The notes beneath the pieces are model-generated. The model searched no databases and had not been told where the DNA came from. It worked only from the letters and a program-made list of their open reading frames with translations. The position numbers and the translations under genes were made by a program. Positions 1-8,644 of a stretch of 64,000 bases of DNA are shown here, one piece after another. Source of the DNA: Pseudomonadota bacterium (GTDB lineage: Bacteria; Pseudomonadota; Gammaproteobacteria; Burkholderiales; Burkholderiaceae_D); NCBI GenBank assembly GCA_023449275.1, contig JAEXJM010000021.1:8736-72735 (forward strand), written 5' to 3'. Numbering within the stretch: position 1 is the first letter of the stretch; the number at the start of each line of letters is the position of its first letter.

Positions 1-1209
1 TTCGGTGATGTCGATCAAGCCGGGATTGGTTGCGGCATCAAAGGCCTTGATGCAGGGCAACAGCGTCAACGCAGGTGGCTGGACGGTATCGCTGTTGCCG
101 TAGATGGGGTTAGAGCGAGATGCAGAAAAAGAATATAGCGAACCGGAACCAGCACCGCCACCACCGATGCCAATATCTCCTTCGCGTTCAAAAGCGCCGG
201 TAACATCATAAGTTTCTGCACCCTTCATTGAAAAAGTGCCTTCGATGTTTGGCAAACCAGCTTCGATCTTCTTGCCCGGTACCGCACTGCCTTGCGCAAA
301 CCGGTTGATCAGATCAGGCAGATTGAAGGTGGTTTCTCCATCACCTTCTCCATAGGTGGTTCCGATCGCGGCAAAGAGTTCCGGATAGGTTTTCCTTCCC
401 ACAGCCGCGCCATCGCATCTCAGGTAACCCGCCGGAGGGGTTGACATCGCAAAGTATTCAACCGTGCCGATCGGAACACCACTGGTTGGGCCGATGCTTT
501 TTGCAGGGTTTTGAAGAACCCATTTGCCCTGCGTGGTGTCGTATTGCAATATCATCCAGTAGCCGTTACCGGCAATATCGCCAACAGCAAGCGGCTGATA
601 TGTCCCTTTGGTGATGGTGGCAGCGGTAAGACCATCTGGGCTGAACGTCGGTGTCGTTGTTGCGTTTGACGCCAGCGCACGAACGAAAACAACAAGACCA
701 TTCGTCAGTTCGGTAATCGCCGGATCGAATGCCGCTGTAATGGCGTCAGATGTGCCTTCGCCGACAGCGATATACAGCGATGAACCTTTTGCGGCGTCGC
801 CAGCCCACGGAAGCCATGAGGTACCGATTGATTCGTGAGAGCTGTTGAAGTCGGTCGTATTGTTTTCAATCGTGCTGACATACGCAGAAGCGCCGTCATT
901 CGACTGCAATACCGCACCCAACGGATAACCGCCGATTGTTGAGGCGAAGTCTGCGTTGAAAGTCGGCAAACCGCCGGATTGCGAAAAACCGATGCTTGAC
1001 GAAAGCGCGTACAGAATGCCGTTCATGTCCATGCCCTGCGGCGGCAAACCGCCGGCGACAAGTGGCGTCATCGTGACAGGCGGGAAGCCCTTTTGGTATG
1101 ACGCATAATTGATCTGTCCTGTTTCTGTTGATGGCGTTACCGGAATCGTATTTTTGTCGCCTTGAGACGCAAAAGGAACCGGCATCAAAACTGGTGCTGG
1201 AACGCTCAT
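1..1209 (-). CDS. Phage tail fibre with tail-collar domain (C-terminus beyond window)
   Basis: This reading frame is open on the minus strand from the ATG at 1209 to the left edge, so only the first ~400 residues are seen. The N-terminal ~50 residues are Pro/Thr-rich; the segment around VGTVEYFAMSTPPAGYL, followed by CDG and TFNLPDL, is a phage tail-collar signature (Pfam Phage_Collar family). Such proteins form receptor-binding fibres at the baseplate. It follows the DUF2612 baseplate gene, separated by a hairpin that may set fibre expression apart. The Gly-rich tail after the collar domain is typical of fibre tips. Function is confident; host receptor is unknown. Confidence 0.85.
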   Translation of the reverse strand, partial: MSVPAPVLMPVPFASQGDKNTIPVTPSTETGQINYASYQKGFPPVTMTPLVAGGLPPQGMDMNGILYALSSSIGFSQSGGLPTFNADFASTIGGYPLGAVLQSNDGASAYVSTIENNTTDFNSSHESIGTSWLPWAGDAAKGSSLYIAVGEGTSDAITAAFDPAITELTNGLVVFVRALASNATTTPTFSPDGLTAATITKGTYQPLAVGDIAGNGYWMILQYDTTQGKWVLQNPAKSIGPTSGVPIGTVEYFAMSTPPAGYLRCDGAAVGRKTYPELFAAIGTTYGEGDGETTFNLPDLINRFAQGSAVPGKKIEAGLPNIEGTFSMKGAETYDVTGAFEREGDIGIGGGGAGSGSLYSFSASRSNPIYGNSDTVQPPALTLLPCIKAFDAATNPGLIDITE

Positions 1210-1220
1210 GTTTCCCCCAT

Positions 1221-1242
1221 AAAAAAACGGGCCGTAGCCCGT
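1221..1242 (-). terminator. Hairpin terminator between DUF2612 gene and tail fibre
   Basis: Stem ACGGGC/GCCCGT with a 4-nt loop (1227-1242), followed on the minus strand by seven T. It overlaps the stop codon of the upstream gene and lies just before the tail fibre start, so it probably attenuates read-through into the fibre gene. Confidence 0.65.
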
Positions 1243-1865
1243 TATGATTGACTGTAAAAAGTACCCTGATTGAATGGCGCGTAACCCGGCGACGCCTCAT
1301 TGAACCCGAAAATATTTGGCGTCGGGATTTGCAAATATTCGACCCTTACGCCAGCGGGCCTCGGCATGACTGGTGATGTGACGATTGCCCACTCATACGG
1401 CTGCAAGTAAAACTCGAACACGTACCGCATTGCCATGTTTCCAAGATCAAGCACGTAGCACCGCTGACCGTCGAACAGATATTGAAGCAACTGGTTCAGT
1501 GTTGGCGCGTTCGGTCGACATATGTTGGACATCGCCTTGACCATGATGAGCTTGCGGTACGCATCATCTGCAAGTCGGTATGTCTGCGTTGCCGGATCGC
1601 CCTTTGCGAACGGTGCTTCGTTGAATGGCGTGAACGAACCGTCACCAGTGTAGAATCCAAAATTCACGCCGCTTCCCTGTATGGTCAGGTACCGTTCCAC
1701 ACCAACAATGCGGCCCCATATGTCAAGGCCAAAGCCTTGTGCTGTATCCAGATTAACGACCTTGTTGTAAAAGTCATCGATTGTCGTCTGGAAGTCGTAG
1801 TTCTGATAAGCGAAATCCACCAGCTGCGACAGAATCGGGCTGGACTGATATTGAATAGGAATCAT
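1242..1865 (-). CDS. DUF2612 baseplate/tail protein
   Basis: 207 residues. The N-terminal pattern (SPILSQLVDFAYQNYDF, then LDTAQGFGLDIWGRIVGV) is the signature of DUF2612, a family found next to baseplate J proteins in contractile-tailed phages and thought to link baseplate and tail fibres, like P2 gpI. Its ATG overlaps the stop of the baseplate J gene, indicating translational coupling. Phage-family assignment is confident; exact role is inferred from position. Confidence 0.8.
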   Translation of the reverse strand: MIPIQYQSSPILSQLVDFAYQNYDFQTTIDDFYNKVVNLDTAQGFGLDIWGRIVGVERYLTIQGSGVNFGFYTGDGSFTPFNEAPFAKGDPATQTYRLADDAYRKLIMVKAMSNICRPNAPTLNQLLQYLFDGQRCYVLDLGNMAMRYVFEFYLQPYEWAIVTSPVMPRPAGVRVEYLQIPTPNIFGFNEASPGYAPFNQGTFYSQS

Positions 1866-3088
1866 GAGATCGTCACCTGAATGCCAGACTGTTGAATGAC
1901 CGGGACCTGATCAATACCCATCGTTACAGCGTTCTGATTCGCTTCTGACGTACCTATCTGGATGGAAATAATATTGATTTGGCTGCTTACAGCGGAAACG
2001 ATGCTGTAATAGGACGATGCGTAAATTGCACCGCCGATTCTCGGTCTTGCGAATCCGTCAACCTGCCCGCTGAACGCGGCTATGATTGCTGACTGAATCT
2101 GCGTAATGAAATCAGACGGAAACTGCGTATTCTGTTGGATCGTGACAGCGAAAAGGATTTCGGTTGGCGTCGGACGGTTGAACGTGATCTGGTATTCGGG
2201 ATATGGCGTCACAAGCGCGGAATCATCGTACACCGTCACGTTCGTGTTGCCGTTCATTCCGCAACCGATGTCCTTTTTTGTCCAGATCGTTTGCGCGATA
2301 GTGTCATCATCTCCGCCAACAACGCCGACATACACGCTGTGCGGCGCAAGTTCGTAGTTTGTCGCGCCATACTGGATTGTTCCGTCTGACGGATTATCGT
2401 AAACAAAACAATCCGTCACGTCGTCAATACCCAGCACGGCGGCGCGTATTGCCGGAACCGTGCCTGTCGAATTGAGCGCGACAGATTCTTGTCTGTGTAA
2501 CTCGAAAGCATCCCTGCCTTCGATGTCGGTTCCTGTCACGCCGGGGCTTTCGTTTATAATCGCGTCCCATCCTGGGACTGCGACTTGAATGTACACCAGC
2601 GAACCGGCGGCGCATGGAATGGCACCGCTGACCTGATTGGCAAATTGCACCGTCGCTTGACCGTTTGATCCAAATGAAGCGGCGGACAAGGATTCGTACA
2701 CATTGCCGGATGTGTCTCTTGCAAGTGACCCTGCTGGCAGCGTATTACCCGGAATGCCGGTGCAGGTCGCGCTGACGATGGTCGGCGTTCCTGATTTCCG
2801 AGTAATGAAATAAATCCTTGCCAGAGCGTCTTGAAAACGTCCGATTGCCGTGTCTGGATCGAATTGAGACAATGTGAACGCGAGACTTGCATACGCCAGC
2901 GCGATAGCCTGCGCACGCTCTGCCGATAACACATATTGCGGCGTAGAAACAGACGTCACGTTCAGATTTCCGCCGAATGCCGCATTGATGTCCTGTAATG
3001 CGCCTGACAAGATGTCCTGTGTCGGAGGAACCGATATACCGGTTTCCGTGATCGTTACGGACGGGATATTAGTTTGCAATGTTGACAT
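1862..3088 (-). CDS. Baseplate J-like wedge protein
   Basis: 408 residues, the usual size for the Baseplate_J family (P2 gpJ / T4 gp6 relatives). The middle carries the family's GTDIEGRDAFELHRQESVAL-type region, where incoming modules lock into the baseplate wedge. It sits between a gp25-like wedge gene, which it overlaps by 20 bases, and the DUF2612 gene, the standard order for simple contractile tails. ATG start at 3088. Confidence 0.9.
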   Translation of the reverse strand: MSTLQTNIPSVTITETGISVPPTQDILSGALQDINAAFGGNLNVTSVSTPQYVLSAERAQAIALAYASLAFTLSQFDPDTAIGRFQDALARIYFITRKSGTPTIVSATCTGIPGNTLPAGSLARDTSGNVYESLSAASFGSNGQATVQFANQVSGAIPCAAGSLVYIQVAVPGWDAIINESPGVTGTDIEGRDAFELHRQESVALNSTGTVPAIRAAVLGIDDVTDCFVYDNPSDGTIQYGATNYELAPHSVYVGVVGGDDDTIAQTIWTKKDIGCGMNGNTNVTVYDDSALVTPYPEYQITFNRPTPTEILFAVTIQQNTQFPSDFITQIQSAIIAAFSGQVDGFARPRIGGAIYASSYYSIVSAVSSQINIISIQIGTSEANQNAVTMGIDQVPVIQQSGIQVTIS

Positions 3089-3419
3089 TGATTGTCTCGG
3101 TTTCTGTGGTTATCTGGATTTGTCCTGCCAACTGGTGATTCTCGAAAATCAGTATCGGCGTGGCGTCCACGACTCCCGGAACCGTTTTCGCTTCCGTGCG
3201 AAACAACTCTGTCAGCATGGCGACCGGCGGACGCTGACCTAATACGCTGGACTTGTATGGAACGCCACGCGATGTATCGAAAAGCGCTTCGCCTTGCCAC
3301 AATCGGCATGCTGACGCAACGTCTTGCGCGATGGCATATGGATCGCTTGCCATGGCAATGTTTCCGGACGCATCCACCGTCAAATCCCACGTTTCCGGAA
3401 CGAGATAAAGAGTATTCAT
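3069..3419 (-). CDS. gp25-like baseplate wedge protein
   Basis: 116 residues. Features of the gp25/W lysozyme-like baseplate family are a short N-terminal strand, a DPYAIAQDVASACRLW helix and a late beta-rich end (ILIFENHQLAGQIQITTET). In contractile tails this protein joins the baseplate hub to the sheath wedge. It overlaps the start of the baseplate J gene. It is the first gene after the ~150-base gap that contains the candidate structured RNA on the other strand. Confidence 0.75.
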   Translation of the reverse strand: MNTLYLVPETWDLTVDASGNIAMASDPYAIAQDVASACRLWQGEALFDTSRGVPYKSSVLGQRPPVAMLTELFRTEAKTVPGVVDATPILIFENHQLAGQIQITTETETINVNIAN

Positions 3420-3444
3420 TGTTATCGCCGAAAATAATTTGGGT

Positions 3445-3602
3445 TATAATGCAAGAGTGTTCTGACAACAGAAATTACATTCCGCCTTCGCTGTGTAACC
3501 GGTCTGCTTATGCAGGCATGCGGTAAATGATGGGGACCGAAAGGAGCGGCGGCCATCCAGAACACATCAAGCCTTCTTTATCCAAGAAGGCTTTCTTTGT
3601 TT
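3445..3602 (+). ncRNA. Candidate structured small RNA with promoter -10 and terminator
   Basis: The only non-coding gap in the tail module. On the plus strand a perfect TATAAT (3445-3450) lies 6 bases before GTGTTCTG (3457-3464), which pairs perfectly with CAGAACAC (3558-3565). Inside are further complementary arms: TTACA/TGTAA, CGGTC/GACCG, and CTGC-TTAT-GCAG. A 10-bp terminator hairpin with a T-rich tail follows (3569-3602). The -35 is weak. The predicted transcript is about 145 nt, convergent with the nuclease gene whose 3' end it overlaps. I recognise no known RNA family. Confidence 0.5.
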
Positions 3603-4139
3603 GTAAGCTGTACAGACAAAAGTCAGTTTGTTCCCCTTAAATGACGGGTAAACAACAGCTAAGTTACCGTCATCCCATATCTCGAAGTTACCGCTACTGT
3701 TCACTCTTAATTTGCCGTTTTCTATGGTCTCGGTTAGATCATTCAGGAACTTTCCCATATTCACCCCCTGTTCCTGACGCCTGCGCAAAATATGTTTCAG
3801 ACCTATATCATCATTGCCCCAGAACAAATCAATATCGCCTATATCGTTCCGGTGAAACGCGCCCTTCACGTATCCTTTTCCAGCTTCGCGAATAGCTTCT
3901 ATGGCAGCTTTCCCTCTGACGCCTTTGATTTCCGGCTTCAACAGGCTTGATATATCTTCTTTCCCACCTGATCCGCTATTTTTGGCAAACCTGCCGTCCT
4001 TGTCTCTTGGATGATCGTTTTCCCTGAACTCACCATCCAGAGCCAATCGAAAATCCAGTCCATACCGAACGCCCATCGCATAGGCATAGCCGATCATGAA
4101 CGCCCGTCGTATCGGTTCCGTTTTCAAAATCTGCTTCAT
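3567..4139 (-). CDS. PBECR-type (barnase/EndoU/colicin-like) phage nuclease
   Basis: 190 residues. The C-terminal half (from ~91) has the pattern GAFHRNDIGDIDLFWG then GLKHIL, characteristic of the phage Barnase-EndoU-ColicinE5/D-RelE-like (PBECR) putative RNases. Residues 43-51 (HPRDKDGRF) are a motif often seen in phage head-associated and cargo proteins. It lies between the gp25-like wedge and spike genes and does not resemble a structural part, so it may be a virion-delivered toxin. Catalytic residues cannot be fixed by eye; the nuclease assignment is from family pattern. Confidence 0.7.
   Translation of the reverse strand: MKQILKTEPIRRAFMIGYAYAMGVRYGLDFRLALDGEFRENDHPRDKDGRFAKNSGSGGKEDISSLLKPEIKGVRGKAAIEAIREAGKGYVKGAFHRNDIGDIDLFWGNDDIGLKHILRRRQEQGVNMGKFLNDLTETIENGKLRVNSSGNFEIWDDGNLAVVYPSFKGNKLTFVCTAYKQRKPSWIKKA
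3569..3602 (+). terminator. Rho-independent terminator on plus strand
   Basis: AAGCCTTCTT / AAGAAGGCTT, a perfect 10-bp stem with a TATCC loop and a T-rich tail on the plus strand only. It overlaps the last codons of the minus-strand nuclease gene. No plus-strand protein gene lies upstream, so it most likely ends the candidate RNA. Confidence 0.7.
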
Positions 4140-4858
4140 CAGACTGGTTCACCTGTCGTCGATCCACCGGACTGGACGCCACCATGTACGTGCGTCTCAA
4201 GAGCGATTCCGTTGCTGGAAATCGTGCCGCCGGTGTTCGTAATGCCGCCGGAAGTTTGTGCGCCAGACCCTTTCGCGCCGGTCTGGGTCATCTGTCCTGT
4301 GATCGTCAGGAGTGGCGTATCGACCGTCACTTGCTGATCTGCTGTAATAGTCACTGTCGGGGCGGTCAGATTGATCGCTGTCGGCGAATACACCGTAATT
4401 CCGGAGTTAGAGAACTGGATATACTGCTTCGGCGTGCTGTTCAGAATGCCGTTCACGTAGATCGCGTCGGACAACGAAAACTTGCGGAGCGATGCGGTCG
4501 CAGAATCTCCGCGAGTGCGTTTCACGCCTGAAATGTCCCGACTTGAAAAAACAGCAAACCCGATGTCACCCGGCGACGGGTCTATGATGATCGCGTTCTC
4601 CCCGCCTTGCAGCCGGAAATACGGCGCGTTGTAAATCACTGGATACGGTACCATTTCTCCGGTTGCTGTCTGCTGCTGGATAAGCGGCTGGATATTGGCT
4701 GTCCCGACAGGAGCAAGACCGCCACCGTTCACCGTAAGCACCTTGCACGGCAGACAGGCGTACATTTCGCGAATGAACGAATCGAACTGATAGCGTATTT
4801 GCGCTATTTCATCCGTTGACAGCCCAAACGAAGCGTTTTCTGTGTAGTTATTGTCCAT
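4139..4858 (-). CDS. gp138-type membrane-puncturing spike
   Basis: 239 residues. The N-terminal domain matches the Gp138 OB-fold of simple tail spikes (P2 gpV / phi92 gp138 type), including PYFRLQGGENAIIIDPSPGDIG. The middle is repetitive beta-helix sequence (TVTITADQQVTVDTPLLTITG). Near the C-terminus THVHGG gives the His-x-His metal-binding tip typical of such spikes. The stop overlaps the nuclease start; its own start overlaps the plug gene. Confidence 0.85.
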   Translation of the reverse strand: MDNNYTENASFGLSTDEIAQIRYQFDSFIREMYACLPCKVLTVNGGGLAPVGTANIQPLIQQQTATGEMVPYPVIYNAPYFRLQGGENAIIIDPSPGDIGFAVFSSRDISGVKRTRGDSATASLRKFSLSDAIYVNGILNSTPKQYIQFSNSGITVYSPTAINLTAPTVTITADQQVTVDTPLLTITGQMTQTGAKGSGAQTSGGITNTGGTISSNGIALETHVHGGVQSGGSTTGEPV

Positions 4859-5144
4859 CGTTGTAGCACAACAAAAACCGTGATCCCCATCCCGTGAAAA
4901 TCGGGCTGTCGTTTCCTTGCGTATCCACGCTCAGAAAATCGCCCGAAAATCCGAGATAGGGCGCGTTTATCAGGTATGTCCGATCGACCATCAGCACGTT
5001 CTGGCATAGCGCCTGCCCATTCTGCGAAGCGGAAAAATATTGCCGACCGCCCATCTGTCGTAAAAGGATCGTGACCTGCTGGCCGCCGACTTCACAAACG
5101 ACCTGTTGTGACGGAACAGGCTTCAATGGAATGGTGTAAAACAT
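4848..5144 (-). CDS. Baseplate plug/tail-end protein
   Basis: 98 residues. Its short all-beta sequence (IPLKPVPSQQVVCEVGGQQVTILLRQMGG) resembles the small baseplate plug family found between a spike and a Dit-like hub in simple contractile tails. It overlaps the spike start by 11 bases. No signal peptide or membrane segment. Assignment rests on sequence pattern and position. Confidence 0.65.
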   Translation of the reverse strand: MFYTIPLKPVPSQQVVCEVGGQQVTILLRQMGGRQYFSASQNGQALCQNVLMVDRTYLINAPYLGFSGDFLSVDTQGNDSPIFTGWGSRFLLCYNDGQ

Positions 5145-5145
5145 G

Positions 5146-5934
5146 TCAGAAAAGAGACCCTGCGATAGATGATGCAGAACTTATGACGCTGCCAACTTTT
5201 TTGACGGAATTCGTGACCGTACCGATTACGCTATCTGCCGCGCTCATGATGGAGGCAGAAACACGTTGTGCAAGGGATGTTGGCGCGTCGTTGGCAGACT
5301 GCGCGTTTTCCGTGCTGGCGTTCGCCGTACTTGGCAACATCGGTATCGCCGTCATGATCTTTCGGAACGCGCAACGTGCAATGATGAGCGATGCACCGCC
5401 ATTGTCGGCATCCCGTATCACCTCATATGATTCAAGCGTCATGTTCTGGTATGTGCGTTCCGGAACGACGATGTCGTAAACAGTCGGGTTCTGCACATTC
5501 GTTTCCAGCCATGACAGAAACGTTTTCCGGTTCGTCAACCCGCCGCCACGCGCCATTTCGATCATGACCATATCGGGAACCTGCACCTTGTTGTAGCTGG
5601 CGAAGCCGCCTTGTTCGATACGGTAATCGCAGACCTGCGTTTCGTGACGAGAATCAAGAGACCGGATACTGTCAACCGTAACAACCGGAGAAACACCGGA
5701 CGACTGACCGCCGATCAATTCACCTATCGTCGTTGTCCCTATCGGTGTTGACAAAACGACCCGTTCCAGATTTTCGCCGAAGGACGGTGTCACATCACTG
5801 GAATTGGCCGGGTATATCCCCCATTGCCCGGAGAAAGACCCGAGCAGTTCCCACAGCTTCGCTTCCGCCGAACCAAGAATGATCGTCGCGGTTGACGATG
5901 CTGTGATGCTGCTCAAAACCGGAATACCGTTCAT
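5146..5934 (-). CDS. Dit-like baseplate/tail protein
   Basis: 262 residues. The first ~180 residues carry a pattern seen in Dit-like N-terminal domains (VSLDSRHETQVCDYRIEQGG-type region and LTNRKTFLSWLE), which form the ring joining tail tube and hub. The last ~60 residues are Ala/Ser-rich and low in complexity. ATG at 5934 overlaps the stop of the upstream hub gene by four bases. Family call is moderately sure. Confidence 0.65.
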   Translation of the reverse strand: MNGIPVLSSITASSTATIILGSAEAKLWELLGSFSGQWGIYPANSSDVTPSFGENLERVVLSTPIGTTTIGELIGGQSSGVSPVVTVDSIRSLDSRHETQVCDYRIEQGGFASYNKVQVPDMVMIEMARGGGLTNRKTFLSWLETNVQNPTVYDIVVPERTYQNMTLESYEVIRDADNGGASLIIARCAFRKIMTAIPMLPSTANASTENAQSANDAPTSLAQRVSASIMSAADSVIGTVTNSVKKVGSVISSASSIAGSLF

Positions 5935-6863
5935 GATGAAGTCAATTTGTAAATCAGTTGCAGTTCAGTCTGCCAGAGACCGTTAGGCGTTTCAGATTGC
6001 AGGCGATGAGACATTTTCAGAATGAGACACTGCGCCTCACTCGCCCCGATTTCCTTGCCCATACCTTTCTGAAACAACACCTGTCGGCTTTTGACAGTGA
6101 CGGGAGCCAGCCAGCGGTAATAGGGCGAAAACAGCGTCCGGACAATGCACCCGTTAGGGATGAGCGACGGGGACCCGATCATCCCCGTTTCGACGGAAAT
6201 CGTAATCGGGGTGATCGCTCTGGCCTGACCGGCAGCGACGATGACCATCGTATTGCCCTCGAACTGGACTGAAATGTTTGCCTGCCGTGCGACAGACAGG
6301 ATCATTTCCTTGTACGAACCGGATAAAGCCACATCCGTCAGCGACGTATGGACACCGTTGTTTTCCAGAACGTACTTGTCCGCTACATCCGTTCTCGTCG
6401 CATTGTAGTTATCCAGGATCGTCTGCATGATCTGCGGAACAGTAACCGACCCATTGAATGAAATCGCATTCGGCGGTGCGGTATTGAGCTTGAACGACGA
6501 CATCGCGAAAATGTGCATCGGAACCGTCGGCATGCTGTTGTAGTCCGCCAGCGCCTGAAAAATCATGCCGGAGAAAACAAGAATGTCGTTACCCGTCTCG
6601 TCCTGCGCATACAGGGAGACCGTATTTGGCTTTAACAGGTTGATCTGGACAGTTCCTTTGATGAGCGTCAGCGCGTTCATCGTGTCCGCTTTCAGACCGA
6701 AAACGACTATATGCGCTTCATCCAGCGCCGAGAATGGGGAAACACGGATATTCGCGTGGATTCTCAACCCTGAAAGCTCTATCCGGTTGTCCTCTGGCTT
6801 GCCTGTGAAAGACCCTTCGCCCAGCTCGAAAACAATACGGAAAGTGCGTTTGACAAAGCTCAT
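5931..6863 (-). CDS. Baseplate hub protein
   Basis: 310 residues. FVKRTFRIVFELGEGSF and NIRVSPFSALDEAHIVVFGL match the hub proteins of DUF3383-sheath myophages. A later VARQANISVQFEGNTMVIV segment is the hub motif also seen in P2 gpD / T4 gp27 relatives. It sits between the tape measure and the Dit-like protein, with ATGA overlaps at both ends. Confidence 0.75.
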   Translation of the reverse strand: MSFVKRTFRIVFELGEGSFTGKPEDNRIELSGLRIHANIRVSPFSALDEAHIVVFGLKADTMNALTLIKGTVQINLLKPNTVSLYAQDETGNDILVFSGMIFQALADYNSMPTVPMHIFAMSSFKLNTAPPNAISFNGSVTVPQIMQTILDNYNATRTDVADKYVLENNGVHTSLTDVALSGSYKEMILSVARQANISVQFEGNTMVIVAAGQARAITPITISVETGMIGSPSLIPNGCIVRTLFSPYYRWLAPVTVKSRQVLFQKGMGKEIGASEAQCLILKMSHRLQSETPNGLWQTELQLIYKLTSS

Positions 6864-8644
6864 ACAAATACAGATGTCAGTGCGCCGATGTTTTGCGTTC
6901 TATTTCGGATTTCAGCAACTATTTCGCTTGCTTCTGTTGATGGGGCGTACACAGTGATGTTCTGAGTAACAGACGGTGCGGACTGCGACACTTTCGTGGT
7001 AGCGGGTGCGACGCTGTAAGCGGCAGGCTGAACACGCGGCATGATGACGTTTGGCGTCCTGCTTGCTTCTGCGTATGTCGCGTTTCGGCTGTTTTTCAAA
7101 TGTTCTTCTCGCATCCCCTTCAACCGCGCCCCCATCTCTGCGGCACTTATGGATGCCCTATTCCCTTGTGTCCCGTGCCAATAGCTCAATCCTGTATCAG
7201 GATTAGCGACAGATGCCCATTGGGTAGCAATGGCCTTGATCGCACCATTCAGATTGTTGTTGCGACCTTCTATATAATTCCTTGTTGCTGGCAAGCTGTT
7301 CATGAGCGCTATTGCAAGCCTGTCCTGATTTTCTTCGTTGAAAAGGTCTGATTCTTTCAAACCGGCAAGTCTTGTTGCTCGTCGTAAAGTCGCGGGGATA
7401 AATTGATACTTGCCTGCCGCGTTGAAATCCTTGTTCTTCTGACTTTGAAGCACATCTCCAATGGTCATGTTTACAAGATTGCGAGTTCCAACTCCGCCGC
7501 CTTTTGCCTTTCCAAGGTTTACGCTGTTGTAACTCCCCTCACCGCGGCCAATCAAATCTAAAGTTGCTCGTTCGGCATCGCTAACGCCACCTTTCACATT
7601 TGCAGACGATCCACTAGCCTCTTTTTTGACCTGATCTGCTTCATACTGGTAATCGGTATTCCCTGTCTCACCTACCCCAGCGAAATAGCCAAAAATTCCG
7701 GCATCTTCACCGCTCTTTATTTTCTTATCGACGCTTTCCCCAAACTTCTTGAATTTTTCAAGAACAGGAGCAAATGCCGCTTGCGCGATGTTTTTCAGCG
7801 ACGTGAAAATTTTCCCGATCTGCAAAATAACGTCTGTCAACGCTCCAACCGCCGGAACCATTGCGCTGACTGCATTACCCAGACCGTCAAACAGCCCGAA
7901 ATTCTCGTTGATTTTCAGGACAGAATCCGTCAGCGCATTTTCCATTTCGGTCATCGCGCCAGACAGTTTTTCGGTGCTGGCAGCCATTTCGCGTGATGCT
8001 GCCGCTTGTCTTTTCAGCGATTCTGCCTGTTCACTGGCATCGCTTCGGGTTGCCATATCGGCAAGCGCAGGAGAAATTCCGCGAGACATCATCAGCTGCA
8101 TAGCGCTTTCTCTGTCGCCGCCCGTGAATCCAAGTGCAAATTCCCCTGCTTCGATCGCCATATCGTACAGGTCGCGTGCCTTTCCCTGCGCGTCCATGAC
8201 AGAAACACCAAGATCAGTAAAGGCTTTGGTAATGCCGGTCAGCTCGCCGCCGTATTTCAGGGCTGCAAATGATCCGGCAAGGTCATCGACGATGCTGTTC
8301 GCTTCGCTGGCAGAGTACCCAAGCGCCTTGAACTGGTTTTGCATTGCCCTGATGCTCTTTTCGGATTGTCCGCTGCGAACAGCCATCTGACCAAGCAGCA
8401 GGTTCGCTTCCGATACGCGCTTGATGAACGACACGACAGCGCCGGCGGATAGGACAAGTCCGAAGGTACCGGCAAGACGTTTCAGGGACGAAACAAGCGC
8501 GTTTCCGGACACCTCGCCGGTGTCTTTCAGCCCTTCCAGCCCTTCTTCTGCCTTGTTCGCGGCTTTTTCGACGTTTTCAAGTTCCTTGACCGCGCCGGAC
8601 GCTTTTACGTCCAGCTCGAGAGTAAATTTTTCGGATTCAGCCAT
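6860..8644 (-). CDS. Tail tape measure protein with embedded lysozyme-like domain
   Basis: 594 residues. The N-terminus is a Glu/Lys-rich coiled coil (KELENVEKAANKAEEGLEGL) followed by a hydrophobic stretch (FGLVLSAGAVVSFI) and Ala-rich helices, as in tape measures. From about residue 355 a muralytic domain is recognisable (LDLIGRGEGSYNSVNLGKA, AAGKYQFIPATL, ALMNSLP), typical of glycosidase modules used to cut peptidoglycan during DNA entry. It is short for a tape measure, predicting a short tail. ATG at 8644 lies within the GT frameshift product's end. Confidence 0.85.
   Translation of the reverse strand: MAESEKFTLELDVKASGAVKELENVEKAANKAEEGLEGLKDTGEVSGNALVSSLKRLAGTFGLVLSAGAVVSFIKRVSEANLLLGQMAVRSGQSEKSIRAMQNQFKALGYSASEANSIVDDLAGSFAALKYGGELTGITKAFTDLGVSVMDAQGKARDLYDMAIEAGEFALGFTGGDRESAMQLMMSRGISPALADMATRSDASEQAESLKRQAAASREMAASTEKLSGAMTEMENALTDSVLKINENFGLFDGLGNAVSAMVPAVGALTDVILQIGKIFTSLKNIAQAAFAPVLEKFKKFGESVDKKIKSGEDAGIFGYFAGVGETGNTDYQYEADQVKKEASGSSANVKGGVSDAERATLDLIGRGEGSYNSVNLGKAKGGGVGTRNLVNMTIGDVLQSQKNKDFNAAGKYQFIPATLRRATRLAGLKESDLFNEENQDRLAIALMNSLPATRNYIEGRNNNLNGAIKAIATQWASVANPDTGLSYWHGTQGNRASISAAEMGARLKGMREEHLKNSRNATYAEASRTPNVIMPRVQPAAYSVAPATTKVSQSAPSVTQNITVYAPSTEASEIVAEIRNRTQNIGALTSVFV

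Noticed and set aside
3457..3602. Cobalamin or other known riboswitch
   Set aside because: None of the conserved boxes I know is present, and no gene follows on that strand.
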